From Streptosporangiaceae bacterium (GTDB lineage: Bacteria; Actinomycetota; Actinomycetes; Streptosporangiales; Streptosporangiaceae), in contig JAICWX010000190.1 in the NCBI GenBank assembly GCA_025934635.1, positions 1 to 17,021 on the forward strand: DNA of 17,021 nt, read 5' to 3'. Both the position numbers and the translations under genes were made by a program. This document shows positions 1 through 6,604 of this stretch, piece by piece (position 1 is the stretch's first letter; every line of letters begins with the position of its first letter). The notes under the pieces were generated by a model. It saw only the letters and a program-made list of their open reading frames with translations, searched no databases and was not told the origin of the DNA.

Positions 1-81
1 CCGCATATCGCTGCTGCCTACCCCGAGGCGCTGGCGACCTGCCTCCGGACCACTTATCTTGCCCGTGCTAATGTCAGGTAA
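1..81 (+). CDS. Possible C-terminal tail of a gene entering from the left
   Basis: The first frame is open from the window edge to a TAA at 79-81 and encodes 26 residues, beginning PHIAAAYPEALATCLR. The composition looks like ordinary actinobacterial protein. It is too short to assign to a family, and the region just downstream is decayed, so it may be a remnant or chance. No start is visible. Confidence 0.25.
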   Translation, partial: PHIAAAYPEALATCLRTTYLARANVR

Positions 82-133
82 CCGTTCCAGACCTCGGTGG
101 CCGATGGCGCTTGCTGACGGCAACGCCGCCGAG

Positions 134-738
134 ATGCGCGGTGCTTTCATGCGGGGATTCGGTAAGAACGGTACGGTTCGCACTCCCGTCACGGCCAGTT
201 CGGTCCGCAACAGGGACATCTACCAGCGTTATGCCACCGGACTGTACCAGCAGGCGTTTTCTGACTCTCGGTGACTCGGCGTTGGCCGAGCATGTTGTCT
301 GTGACGTCATCGTCGATGAATGCGCGCTGGCTCCGGCGCCGGGATACGGCGAACGCGATACAGCTTGCCGCCTGGCCGAGTCGGTCTTCCGGCACTGTCA
401 GCAGCTGGCCGCCGACCCGGCGCGGTGCGACTGCCGCCCCGCCGCGCGGCCCCCCCGGGGACGTTGCCGGGTGCATAGATCCTGGCGGCCTCCTGAGCGA
501 GAAGGAGCGCGGAGCGCTCGGACTGGTGCTAATCGGCGGTCTCGGGTACGTCCGGGCCAGCAGCGTGCTGGGGATCTGCCCGCATGACATGGCGGCCCTC
601 TTGCGCACGGCACTGCTCAGGCTGGCAACCTCACCGGCCGCCGCCGTCGAGAGCGGCAGTCAGGTAAGAGGCCTGCCACAGGCGAGTCGTGAGCCTGGGG
701 AGGCCATCAGCGCAGGCGCGCCGCCTGCTGCGGAATAA
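134..738 (+). pseudogene. Sigma-70-like (region 2/region 4) regulator, frameshifted twice
   Basis: Three consecutive frames read together resemble one small sigma-factor-like DNA-binding protein. Frame A gives IYQRYATGLYQQAF (about 216-259). Frame B continues with LTLGDSALAEHVVCDVIVDE (about 262-321) and CRLAESVFRHCQQLAADPAR, which resembles sigma region 2. Frame C gives LLSEKERGALGLVLIGGLGY and the SSVLGICPHDMAALL helix-turn-helix (about 491-620), which resembles region 4.2. Both frame changes are +1, and each can be placed in a homopolymer: T4 at 257-260 and C7 at 450-456. Removing one base from each would restore a single protein of roughly 195 residues. The start is uncertain (ATG at 134 or 149). 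The gene is either recently inactivated or carries two sequence errors. The intact micropeptide gene just downstream probably formed an operon with it. Confidence 0.7.
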
Positions 739-784
739 AGACATCAATGTCGCGCGTCGCGGGATCCGCTGAAGAGCAGGAAAA

Positions 785-907
785 ATGATGCGGACACTCG
801 GATACGTCGCGGCGGTCACCATGGCAGCTGCCGGAGCCGCGCTCGGGGTGCTAGCGGTCAGGTCGCTGCCGGACGTGCGACGGTACCTGGCGATAAGAAA
901 GATGTGA
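785..907 (+). CDS. DUF6893-type 40-aa membrane micropeptide
   Basis: The encoded protein begins MMRTLGYVAAVTMAAAGAAL, continues with GVLAVRSLPDVRRYLAIRKM and stops with TGA at 905-907. It has one hydrophobic helix (about residues 5-25) followed by a basic tail containing SLPDVRRYL, the pattern I know from the actinobacterial DUF6893 family of about 40 residues. Either ATG (785 or 788) could start it, with a weak purine-rich AGCAGG just upstream. It lies 46 bp after the broken sigma-like gene on the same strand, so co-transcription is likely. Function is unknown. It is probably a single-pass membrane peptide with its basic C-terminus in the cytoplasm. It is intact although its neighbours are broken. 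Confidence 0.75.
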   Translation: MMRTLGYVAAVTMAAAGAALGVLAVRSLPDVRRYLAIRKM

Positions 908-957
908 TGGCCGTCAGCAGCATCGCCGCGCTGAAGTCGGCGGAGGCCGCGCCGCAA

Positions 958-984
958 GGCTTCCCGAATAGGTAGCGGGAAGCC
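958..984 (+). terminator. Perfect 9-bp hairpin after the micropeptide gene
   Basis: GGCTTCCCG (958-966) and CGGGAAGCC (976-984) are perfect inverted repeats around a 9-nt loop. The hairpin sits about 50 bp after the micropeptide stop and at the 3' edge of the recognisable IS66 homology on the other strand, so it could terminate either transcript. There is no T-run, which is common for GC-rich actinobacterial terminators. Confidence 0.45.
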
Positions 985-1740
985 AGGGCCCGCATGAGCC
1001 GCAGCCGCCCGTCCGGGGTCGTGACGACCAGCACGTGCGGTGCCCCGGCGGGACTCTTCCCGTCTTCTTCCTCCGGGTCGGCCTCGCCCGCATCGTCTGT
1101 CGCGGTGGGGACGGGGTCTTGTCCAGCACGTTCATCGGGGTCTCGTCGGCGGCAGGCACGTCCCCGGCGGCCAGCGCCGCGGTCATCGCGTCGTCGAACC
1201 CTGCCGTCTTCAGCCGCGCGTTCACCCGGGCGACGGCCTTATCTATCCAGCCGGGCGAGACGTCCTCGCCGGTCAGCATGCAAATCAGCCGCGCCGAGCG
1301 TTCCGCCGGCGGCTCCGCGGTCTGCGTGCCGTCCGGGTCCGGGTCGCGCTTCAGGCCTTTCCCTGGTGACCGGGCTGCCCGCCGCGCTTGCGGTCCTTGC
1401 GGCGCTCCCGCTCGGGACTGCTGCCTGGCCCTGCGTCCCTCTTTCGCCCCGATCCGCTCCTTCGAGCTCGGCGTCCCGGAATCGGTGCTGTCCATCCCCG
1501 GCCGCCGCTCAAGTTCCGCGAGCCGCAGCTCCAGCCTGCAGCGCACCTCGCCTTGGCCCCCAGCCCGGCCCGCAGGCCCTCGATCTCCGCAGCCCTCGTC
1601 GCCACCACGGCCCTCGTACCGGACCGCGACCTCGCTGACCGGTGACCCGTCCAGCACCTCGAGCACCGCCTGGTACCGCTGCTCCACCAGCCAGTCCCGG
1701 TCATCCCCCTGCTTCTGCTCGTCCCCCATGAACAGTAGAT
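985..1740 (-). mobile_element. IS66-family transposase relic with an IS481-like N-terminus
   Basis: Read on the minus strand. The 5' part starting with ATG at 1729 gives WLVEQRYQAVLEVLDGSPVS, resembling the helix-turn-helix start of IS481-type transposases. The next part is IS66-like: AELERRPGMDSTDSGTPSSK, then in another frame KDRKRGGQPGHQGK, then GLKRDPDPDGTQTAEPP, LTGEDVSPGWIDKAVARVN, AADETPMNVLDKTPSP (the ADET stretch of the IS66 core) and finally, in a third frame, PHVLVVTTPDGRLRLMRALA. Several frame changes are needed. The zinc-motif region and much of the middle between TAEPP and LTGED are missing, and the catalytic C-terminal half is absent. The element cannot be active. The two-family look may reflect one insertion into another. 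Confidence 0.75.
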
Positions 1741-1754
1741 CCTCGGGATCACGG

Positions 1755-1765
1755 ACAGTAACTGT
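1755..1765. repeat. 11-bp palindrome near the start of the IS relic
   Basis: ACAGT-A-ACTGT is a perfect palindrome about 25 bp upstream of the relic's ATG on the minus strand. It could be part of an old IS terminus or promoter region. No matching end was found on the other side of the relic. Confidence 0.3.
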
Positions 1766-1818
1766 AAAGCATCTCCCGACTACAACATGTCAAGAGTGTC
1801 GTGGGCCCTCACACGACA

Positions 1819-1932
1819 GTCATAGCGTTTCAGCGGGTCATCGAGTACCTGCTGGTCCAGGGCGGTGTCCCCGCGGGCGCGGGCTGCCGCCACGGCCGCA
1901 TGCGCCTCGCGGAGGATGGTGATGATGTCGCC
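1819..1932 (-). mobile_element. Fragment of an IS66 transposase C-terminal region
   Basis: The minus strand encodes GDIITILREAHAAVAAARAR followed by GDTALDQQVLDDPLKRYD. This resembles the IS66 segment that lies between the catalytic core and the final ERxxR region. Because it lies upstream (on the minus strand) of the N-terminal relic at 985-1740, it must come from a separate or rearranged copy. Only about 38 codons remain. Confidence 0.55.
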
Positions 1933-1949
1933 GGCGCGCCGGGCTGGGC

Positions 1950-2400
1950 CTCATCTCCCTCGAGAGGTTCGGGCTCCGCCCGGCCGGATCAGCAGCGCAA
2001 GTACCTTGATGGCACGCGTGCTGCGTGAGCGGGAACCGAAGACCGCCGCACAACAGCGAATCATGATCAGGAGGGCCAGCAGCCCGGAGGCTCACGGATT
2101 CATGATCGCATTCCTCGCTTTCCGGCCACGACCCAGCGTGTGATCCCACGCTCGGGACCATATGGCTTGATTGCCGGAGGGCCAGGTCCCTTAGCTTCAG
2201 GTTCCCGGCCCTCAGGGGATCGCCCTGCCTCGCTGACTGTCTCCAGTTTTAACCTCCGGCTGTCCGGCACGCATTACGTGACGCTGGTGATTCAGAACAG
2301 CTCACTGGTCAAGATTCGCTCACGGGTCACGCCGGCTCATCGGGATGCCCCGGTACGCAGATTTCCCGGGGCCGGATGTGGATAACCGGTCAAGCCTGGG
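1950..2400. other. About 450 bp with no recognisable gene
   Basis: Open frames here are short and show no family resemblance. The left part may be further eroded IS66 sequence. Base composition becomes less GC-rich from about 2240 onward, leading into the AT-rich operator at 2408. Confidence 0.5.
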
Positions 2401-2407
2401 ATAGAGT

Positions 2408-2426
2408 TATATCTTAGAACGATATA
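2408..2426. promoter_or_regulatory. PadR-like palindromic operator, copy 1
   Basis: TATATC-N7-GATATA is a perfect inverted repeat in an AT-rich island. It is followed by a strong ribosome binding region (AAAGGAGAAGG, 2434-2444) and an ATG at 2452. AT-rich palindromes of this kind are typical of PadR-family operators (established for the family). The assignment to PadR here is inference. Confidence 0.5.
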
Positions 2427-2451
2427 GCTAAAGAAAGGAGAAGGTGGAATC

Positions 2452-2793
2452 ATGAACACACGCTCGATGGCGGGAATGGAACAGCGCCGATCGAATAGTT
2501 CGAGCGATCCAGATAGGCAACAGGAATACATGATGAACGCTATCGGAATTTGCCTACACCACCGGCGTGAATTCAGAACGGCATGCCCAAGTGACATCCT
2601 AGCGTCCCAGCTGCCTGGCCTAGGGCCGCTGCTACCCCGCGATCACGCTCCTATACCCGGCGCGGTCAGCCCTTTCCCGCAGCGGCCTGCGAAGCAGCGT
2701 TCAAATATTTCGTGGTACGATATAAAAATCATCATGAACGCCCCCCGGCGCCCGCGGGGGGCGGGATCCTGGGACCCGAGGGGCCCCGGCTGA
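2452..2793 (+). CDS. Doubtful 113-aa ORF downstream of the operator, probably remnant
   Basis: The frame starts at ATG 2452 with a good Shine-Dalgarno region and begins MNTRSMAGMEQRRSNSSSDP. It shows no family resemblance. An in-frame ATG at 2734, just after operator copy 2, begins MNAPRRPRGAGSWDPRGPG and runs into a TGA at 2791-2793. This Arg/Gly/Pro-rich beginning looks like the disordered N-terminus of some PadR-type regulators, but the helix-turn-helix part is missing. I regard it as a possible truncated, operator-controlled gene, not a proven protein. Codon use is less GC3-biased than in neighbouring genes. Confidence 0.3.
   Translation: MNTRSMAGMEQRRSNSSSDPDRQQEYMMNAIGICLHHRREFRTACPSDILASQLPGLGPLLPRDHAPIPGAVSPFPQRPAKQRSNISWYDIKIIMNAPRRPRGAGSWDPRGPG
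2706..2724. promoter_or_regulatory. PadR-like palindromic operator, copy 2
   Basis: TATTTC-N7-GATATA has the same 6-7-6 architecture and the same right half-site as the palindrome at 2408-2426, with one mismatch in the left half. It ends 9 bp before an ATG at 2734. Confidence 0.4.
2739..2763 (+). terminator. GC-only 8-bp hairpin
   Basis: CGCCCCCC (2739-2746) and GGGGGGCG (2756-2763) form a perfect stem with a 9-nt loop. It lies just inside the small frame that follows operator copy 2, so it could attenuate transcription or be coincidental in GC-rich sequence. Confidence 0.3.
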
Positions 2794-2826
2794 GCCGGCC
2801 AGAACATTGAGATGAGACGGAGCGGC

Positions 2827-3309
2827 ATGTATATCGCGCCTGGCCAGGTTGCCCCCGAGTTGCCCGCGATGGTCATGCGTCACGCGGTGTCTCCGGTAGC
2901 CCGGGTCGTCGTCGGCGTGAACGGCTCGGCGGGCTCGGCGGCTGCGCTGTGCTGGGCCGTCGCCGAAGCGTGCCGCCGCCAGGTTCTGCTGCGCATCGTG
3001 TCGGCGTGGGAAGAACCCGGTCAGCCTGGTGCCGCGCACTCGGTCGACCCGGCCCGGATCGCCGCCGCGCGAGTGCAGAAGGCGCTGGCCCGGGTTCTGC
3101 TCCAGCAGCACTATCCGCGCCGGATAGCCTGTGTCACCCCGATGGGCATCCCCGGAGAGGTCCTCCTGGACGAGGTCAGCGATGCCGGCCTGCTAGTCCT
3201 TGGTGCTGCGGGGGCCGGTGCGGCGCGGGCGCCTGGCCGGACGGGCCGGTACTGCCTGCGGCGCGGGACCGGCCCGCTGGTGTTCGTGCCGGCCAGGCCC
3301 GCGCCGTAA
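2827..3309 (+). CDS. Universal stress protein (UspA) family
   Basis: A single Usp domain. VARVVVGVNGSAGSAAALCW (about residues 24-43) forms the first strand and helix with the conserved VGVNGS segment, and GEVLLDEVSDAGLLVLGAAG lies near residues 110-129. The C-terminal nucleotide-binding motif, normally GxxGxxx...G(S/T), is degenerate, so ATP binding is doubtful. Length is about 160 aa, near the usual 140-160. I prefer ATG 2827 because GGAG lies at 2819-2822. ATG 2812, 2869 and 2875 are alternatives. The cytoplasmic role in stress or dormancy is inferred from the family. It is intact between decayed neighbours and transcribed toward the GH15 remnant. Confidence 0.8.
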   Translation: MYIAPGQVAPELPAMVMRHAVSPVARVVVGVNGSAGSAAALCWAVAEACRRQVLLRIVSAWEEPGQPGAAHSVDPARIAAARVQKALARVLLQQHYPRRIACVTPMGIPGEVLLDEVSDAGLLVLGAAGAGAARAPGRTGRYCLRRGTGPLVFVPARPAP

Positions 3310-3411
3310 CGACTCCGGGTCATGCCGGGCCGCCGAGGTCACGGTGTTCCGATGGGCCCGAACGGGCTTGGCTCCGCCCCCCGCCGCCCGCCGAATCAGC
3401 GCACTGGGCGG

Positions 3412-3837
3412 GGTGAGGTCACCTGGCTGCACGCGCCGGACGACGAGCGGCCGGACGCCGCCCTGTTGCTGCCGCGGTACCGTGTCGGCCGACGGCCCCA
3501 GAACCGTCGCCACCCTGCCGGTGGTGCGCGACCAACTGGTCCGCGAGGAGTACGTTTTCGGTTCCGGCACGACCAGCGCCCGCTCGGCGACCCCGAGGGA
3601 GCGTTCCTGCTCTGCGGGTTCATCATGGCGCTGGCCGAGTACCAGCAGGGCCATGAGCTGGCCGCGATCCGCTACTTCGAGCGCAACCGGGCCGCCTGCG
3701 GCCCGCCCGGCCTGCTAGCCGAGGAATACGACGTGACCCAGCGCCAGCTCCGCGGCAACCTGCCCCAGGCTTTCGTGCACGCCCTGCTGCTCGAATGCGC
3801 CGCCGCGCTGACCGGCCCGCGAGCCGACGCGGGCTAG
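3412..3837 (+). pseudogene. C-terminal remnant of a GH15 glucoamylase/trehalase
   Basis: The fragment matches the C-terminal part of GH15 family glycosidases: GEVTWLHAPDDERPDAALLL, then in a second frame VATLPVVRDQLVREEYVF, then back in the first frame RFRHDQRPLGDPEGAFLLCG, MALAEYQQGHELAAIRYFER, NRAACGPPGLLAEEYDVTQR and QLRGNLPQAFVHALLLECAA, ending at TAG 3835-3837. The EEY and LPQAFVHA segments are conserved in the family. About three quarters of the usual 600-650 residues, including the main (alpha/alpha)6 catalytic core, is missing upstream, and two compensating frameshifts occur near 3478 and 3560. It cannot be an active glycosidase. Confidence 0.75.
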
Positions 3838-4282
3838 TCATCGCCATACCCTGCAGGACACGGACGCTTCCGCCCGGGGTGGCAGGCAGGCGATGTTGTG
3901 CGAAATCCCGGCCCGTTCGGGCCAATAGACCTTGATGACCCGAACGGGCCGGGTACCCGCCCCCTTTAACCTGCCGTCCGCGCTGGTGTCCGGCTGGGTC
4001 TCGCGCGCTGCCCGGCGTCGGATGCAGAACATCTCGCCAGCGCGCAGCAAGTCCAGGATCCTGGCTACCGCCGGCTGCGGGTTCAGCAGCATCCTCTCCC
4101 GTTGAGAAGCCTGGCCCCATCCAGTCGACGCCGGGCCTACGCCGCTGGGTCACCCGTGCCCATGACCTGCATGCAGCTGGCCCATCCCGCGCCACGACGT
4201 GAATTTGTCCACCGGTCGTGACAATTTCCGGCGGCGGCCTGATCAGGTGCCCGCGTGCGCAGGCGGCGCGGTCAGCGGCTGG
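3838..4282. other. About 445 bp gap with no confident gene
   Basis: An 84-codon minus-strand frame (3838-4092) begins MLLNPQPAVARILDLLRAGE but shows no family resemblance, and a hairpin-forming inverted repeat sits inside it. I see no other gene evidence. Confidence 0.45.
3907..3953. repeat. Perfect 15-bp inverted repeat (hairpin or terminator)
   Basis: CCCGGCCCGTTCGGG (3907-3921) and CCCGAACGGGCCGGG (3939-3953) pair over all 15 bases around a 17-nt spacer. It lies between the convergent 3' ends of the GH15 remnant (+) and the MEDS-ATPase gene (-), so a bidirectional terminator is the simplest reading. The long loop and absence of a T-run also fit a protein-binding site or an IS-derived hairpin. 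Confidence 0.5.
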
Positions 4283-5236
4283 CTACCGGGGCAGTTCCGC
4301 CCAGAGCTCTTTGCCCGCGCCCGCCGGGTCAGCCCCCCAGCGGGCGGCCAGTGCCGCCACCGCTCCCAGCCCGTGCGTTGGCGCGACCGGCAATGCCGCG
4401 CTGGCGCCGGCCGCAGCCAGCGGGCTGTCATCGCGGACGCTGATCCGGACCACCGCGGGCTGCACGGTCAGGGTCACGGTGAAACCGGAGCGGGCGTGCA
4501 GCACGGCGTTGGCGGCGAACTCGGCCACCACGATCGCCGCGTCATCCGCAAGGTGACCGGCGCCGCAATCCTGCAGCGCGGCCACCACGAAACGGCGGGC
4601 GGCCCGCGGCGCGTTCAGCGATGCGGTGAACGCGCGGATCTGCCCGCCGGGCGCTCCGGGCCGGGCTGGCCCGCCCGGGCCGCCGGTAATGACCGCCGCG
4701 TGCAGGCGGCACACTTCGGCGAGCGCCCCGGCGACATCCTCCCCGGTCACCGAAGCCGCTCGGTAGCCGCAGAACAGGGCAAAGGAGTGCCGGCGACCCA
4801 GGTCGTTCCACATCGCCTCCAGCTCGATGGCGGCGCCCACCAGGCCGGCATCCCACAGCAGCGCCACCATCTCCCCGAAGGCGCGGACGGCCCGGCCGTC
4901 GCGGGTTGCCTTCCGGATCAGGCCGCCGACCTCACGGTCGAAGCCGGCCGCATCGGGCTTGCCGCCGGAGGTGAACCGGCGCAGCGTAGCGGCGGCGTCC
5001 AGGGCCAGCCAGGAGCCGCGGGCGCGGGTGGCGGCCACGTCGACGCCGACGCCAGCCAGCCATGCCTCCAAGGCGCGCAGATGCTCTGGCGTGGCGATGG
5101 CGATCGCCACGCCGTCGTCCCGGAAGGCTTCCGTCAGATAGCTGCCTGCCTGGCCGGCTAGCTCCCCGTCGTCGTGGTAGAAATGGGCGACGTGGTCACC
5201 CGGGCTGGTAACGGGAACTCCGGACACGGTGGCCAC
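4283..5236 (-). CDS. MEDS-domain / HATPase (anti-sigma-like) regulator
   Basis: The protein is 317 aa if it starts at GTG 5236, which has GGAG (5242-5245 on the plus strand) five bases upstream. The open frame continues to 5494, but the extra N-terminus is not family-like. Residues about 13-180 are a MEDS sensory domain: HVAHFYHDDGELAGQAGSYL, AIATPEHLRALEAWL, and GEMVALLWDAGLVGAAIELE. Residues about 205-317 are a GHKL ATPase of the RsbW/anti-sigma type, with N-box VAEFAANAVLHA (E239, N243), ISVRDDSP (D269) and THGLGAVAALAARWG. Such proteins are known in Actinobacteria as soluble serine/threonine-kinase-like regulators of the alternative-sigma network. No histidine phosphoacceptor domain is visible. 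It is divergent from the truncated carbonic anhydrase gene, with 86 bp between starts. The end at TAG 4283-4285 is clear. Confidence 0.85.
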   Translation of the reverse strand: MATVSGVPVTSPGDHVAHFYHDDGELAGQAGSYLTEAFRDDGVAIAIATPEHLRALEAWLAGVGVDVAATRARGSWLALDAAATLRRFTSGGKPDAAGFDREVGGLIRKATRDGRAVRAFGEMVALLWDAGLVGAAIELEAMWNDLGRRHSFALFCGYRAASVTGEDVAGALAEVCRLHAAVITGGPGGPARPGAPGGQIRAFTASLNAPRAARRFVVAALQDCGAGHLADDAAIVVAEFAANAVLHARSGFTVTLTVQPAVVRISVRDDSPLAAAGASAALPVAPTHGLGAVAALAARWGADPAGAGKELWAELPR

Positions 5237-5310
5237 AAGGGCTCCATCCTGGGCGAATACGGTAAACCCTTCGAGGATAGCTCGCCGTACGATCTTCCGG
5301 CATCCCGGCG

Positions 5311-5316
5311 TAGTCT
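5311..5316 (+). promoter_or_regulatory. Leaderless -10 element of the carbonic anhydrase fragment
   Basis: TAGTCT (TANNNT) is followed by six bases and then ATG 5323. This spacing places the transcription start at the start codon, as in actinobacterial leaderless genes. Confidence 0.5.
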
Positions 5317-5322
5317 TCCGCC

Positions 5323-5470
5323 ATGACCGGTGACCGGATGACTGCCGAGGAGGCCTTCGAGGTGCTGCTGGCCGGCAACCGGCGGTTCGTGGCAGGCACT
5401 CCAGAGCAGCCGAACCAAAATGCCGCGCGCCGTAGGGACGTCGCGCCGGCCCAGGCGCCGTTCGCAGTAC
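5323..5470 (+). pseudogene. 5' fragment of a beta-carbonic anhydrase
   Basis: The frame starts at ATG 5323 (second ATG at 5338) and gives MTAEEAFEVLLAGNRRFVAG, then TPEQPNQNAARR and APAQAPFAV. This is the typical N-terminus of actinobacterial beta-carbonic anhydrases, in which LLAGNRRFV precedes the zinc-binding CSDSR motif. Here homology stops at about 5468, exactly where LFGCSDSR would be expected. The frame then runs on without resemblance to a stop at 5581-5583. All zinc ligands (Cys, His, Cys) are missing, so no CO2 hydration is possible. The truncation looks like a rearrangement breakpoint, not slow decay. Confidence 0.7.
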
Positions 5471-5786
5471 AGGCAGGGCACGGTGAAGAACCACGCGAAC
5501 CTGGTGGCCGCCACGACCCCTTGGTCATGGCCCAGGGCGTACCCGGCGAGGGTTTCTCACCGGGTTGGCCGGCAGCTGGCTGACGGCACGGAGATGGAGC
5601 CCGGCCAGCTCGAACAGGGTTGCGGAAACTGCGTGTCCGTGCGTGGCCATTGCGTGTCCGTACGCGGAGAACGTTTCTGGCATTTCCGGTCAAGACCGGC
5701 GTAATGCGAGCCTTTCCGGACAGCCTGGCCTGCGGTTTTGCGTCATCGCGGTCATGGCGGGACCGGACTGGTAGGTGAGGCGTGGG
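5471..5786. other. Gene-free stretch between the carbonic anhydrase breakpoint and the tRNA fragment
   Basis: No family resemblance in any frame. It contains a short direct repeat (5630-5664), which may belong to the recombination region of the adjacent att site. Confidence 0.45.
5630..5664. repeat. Two-copy 21-bp-period direct repeat
   Basis: TGCGTGTCCGT occurs at 5630-5640 and again at 5651-5661, each followed by a G/A difference then CG. A 14-bp sequence, CCGTGCGTGGCCAT, also occurs at 5637-5650 and again at 5909-5922 on the other side of the tRNA fragment. The arrangement resembles arm-type binding sites of tyrosine integrases; that role is inference. Confidence 0.4.
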
Positions 5787-5842
5787 ACTGCTAATGCGGT
5801 TGGGTGGCAACACCCTCCGGGGTTCAAATCCCCGATCCTCCG
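5787..5842 (+). tRNA. 3' part of tRNA-Ser(GCU), 5' half missing
   Basis: The sequence contains an anticodon loop CTGCTAA (5788-5794, anticodon GCT), a long variable arm with stem GGGTG / CACCC around GCAA (5802-5815), a perfect T arm CGGGG-TTCAAAT-CCCCG (5818-5834), acceptor strand ATCCTCC (5835-5841) and discriminator G. The variable arm and anticodon identify tRNA-Ser(GCU). The 5' acceptor GGAGGAT, the D arm and a matching 5' anticodon stem strand are not found upstream, so this is a fragment and not a working tRNA gene. It most likely marks an integration site. Confidence 0.75.
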
Positions 5843-5844
5843 CT
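5816..5844 (+). repeat. att-like direct repeat, left copy
   Basis: These 29 bases (T-arm plus acceptor 3' strand of the tRNA-Ser fragment plus two bases) recur identically at 10195-10223 in the same orientation. Flanking bases differ on both sides. tRNA 3' ends are the classical attachment site of tyrosine-integrase elements. No integrase gene lies between the copies. Confidence 0.7.
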
Positions 5845-6600
5845 CTGACCAGCAGTTTTGCCCGGAAATGTCGGTCCGGGCGGGCTGCTGCCCCGGTTTT
5901 GGCGTGGCCCGTGCGTGGCCATCAAGGTCACAGGGCCGTTCTCTGTCCCGGCCATGACCTGCTCTGTACCGGCCTCAGCCTTGCCGGAAACCTGCCATAC
6001 CACCGCAAGCGATGGCCGGCCGCAGTGCCAGAACGCCGGTGGCTGGCCTGCGATCCCGGATCTGGCTGGCGGGTGCCGGGGCTCGCCCGGGGACGACTCG
6101 CCCGGGGCGTGCAGCCATGACCAGCGAGGGAGCGCCCGCTCGCCTGCCACCGGGCGGACCGGGTTCAGCTGGCGAGGTCGAGGGCGGCGCGGATGAACGC
6201 TGCCGGCGCCGGGGCCGTGGTGGCGGTAGGCATTCTCGGGTGAGCCGGGCTGGCCGGAGCGGGTCAGGCCCGGCGCGGTGGCCGGGGATGCGGTTGGGTG
6301 TGCGGGTGGCCGCCGGGCATGGTGACCGGCAGCGCGGCGCGGTCTGCCGGGACGATCTGGCCGGGGATCCACGACTGGGCCGGCTTGTTCCCCTGGCGGG
6401 CGCGCACCGCCCGGCGGAGCAGCCCGGGGCTGGTCACCCAGGTGAGGTCGGCTGCCAGGGCCGGGCTGCTCCAGGCGTGTGGCGGCGGTGAGGGCTTCTG
6501 GCGGCGGCCATGGCTGCGATGCAGAGCGCGGGTGCCTAGGTACGGCGTGATCGGCACGGGCTAAGGCCCGTCTCGTAGATCTTGAAGGGTCACTTCCGGC
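5845..6600. other. About 750 bp without recognisable gene inside the island
   Basis: Several frames of 90-180 codons exist on both strands, but they are rich in Arg/Pro/Gly as expected from chance reading of GC-rich DNA. The best of them, a minus-strand frame at 6264-6557 with LTWVTSPGLLRRAVRARQGN and WIPGQIVPADRAALPVTMPG, has a mildly protein-like composition and could be an eroded plasmid or ICE gene. I cannot assign it. Confidence 0.4.
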
Positions 6601-6604
6601 TGGA

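Noticed and set aside
4199..5161. A 320-codon plus-strand open frame
   Set aside because: It lies fully antisense to the MEDS-HATPase gene, which has clear domain motifs; the plus-strand reading is Gly/Arg/Gln-rich shadow without family features.
5236..5494. N-terminal extension of the MEDS-HATPase protein to 403 residues
   Set aside because: The extension overlaps the carbonic anhydrase fragment, is Arg/Pro-rich, and a good ribosome binding site precedes GTG 5236.
5630..5664. A CRISPR array
   Set aside because: Only two short copies with a 21-bp period and no spacer-length units; no cas genes in the window.
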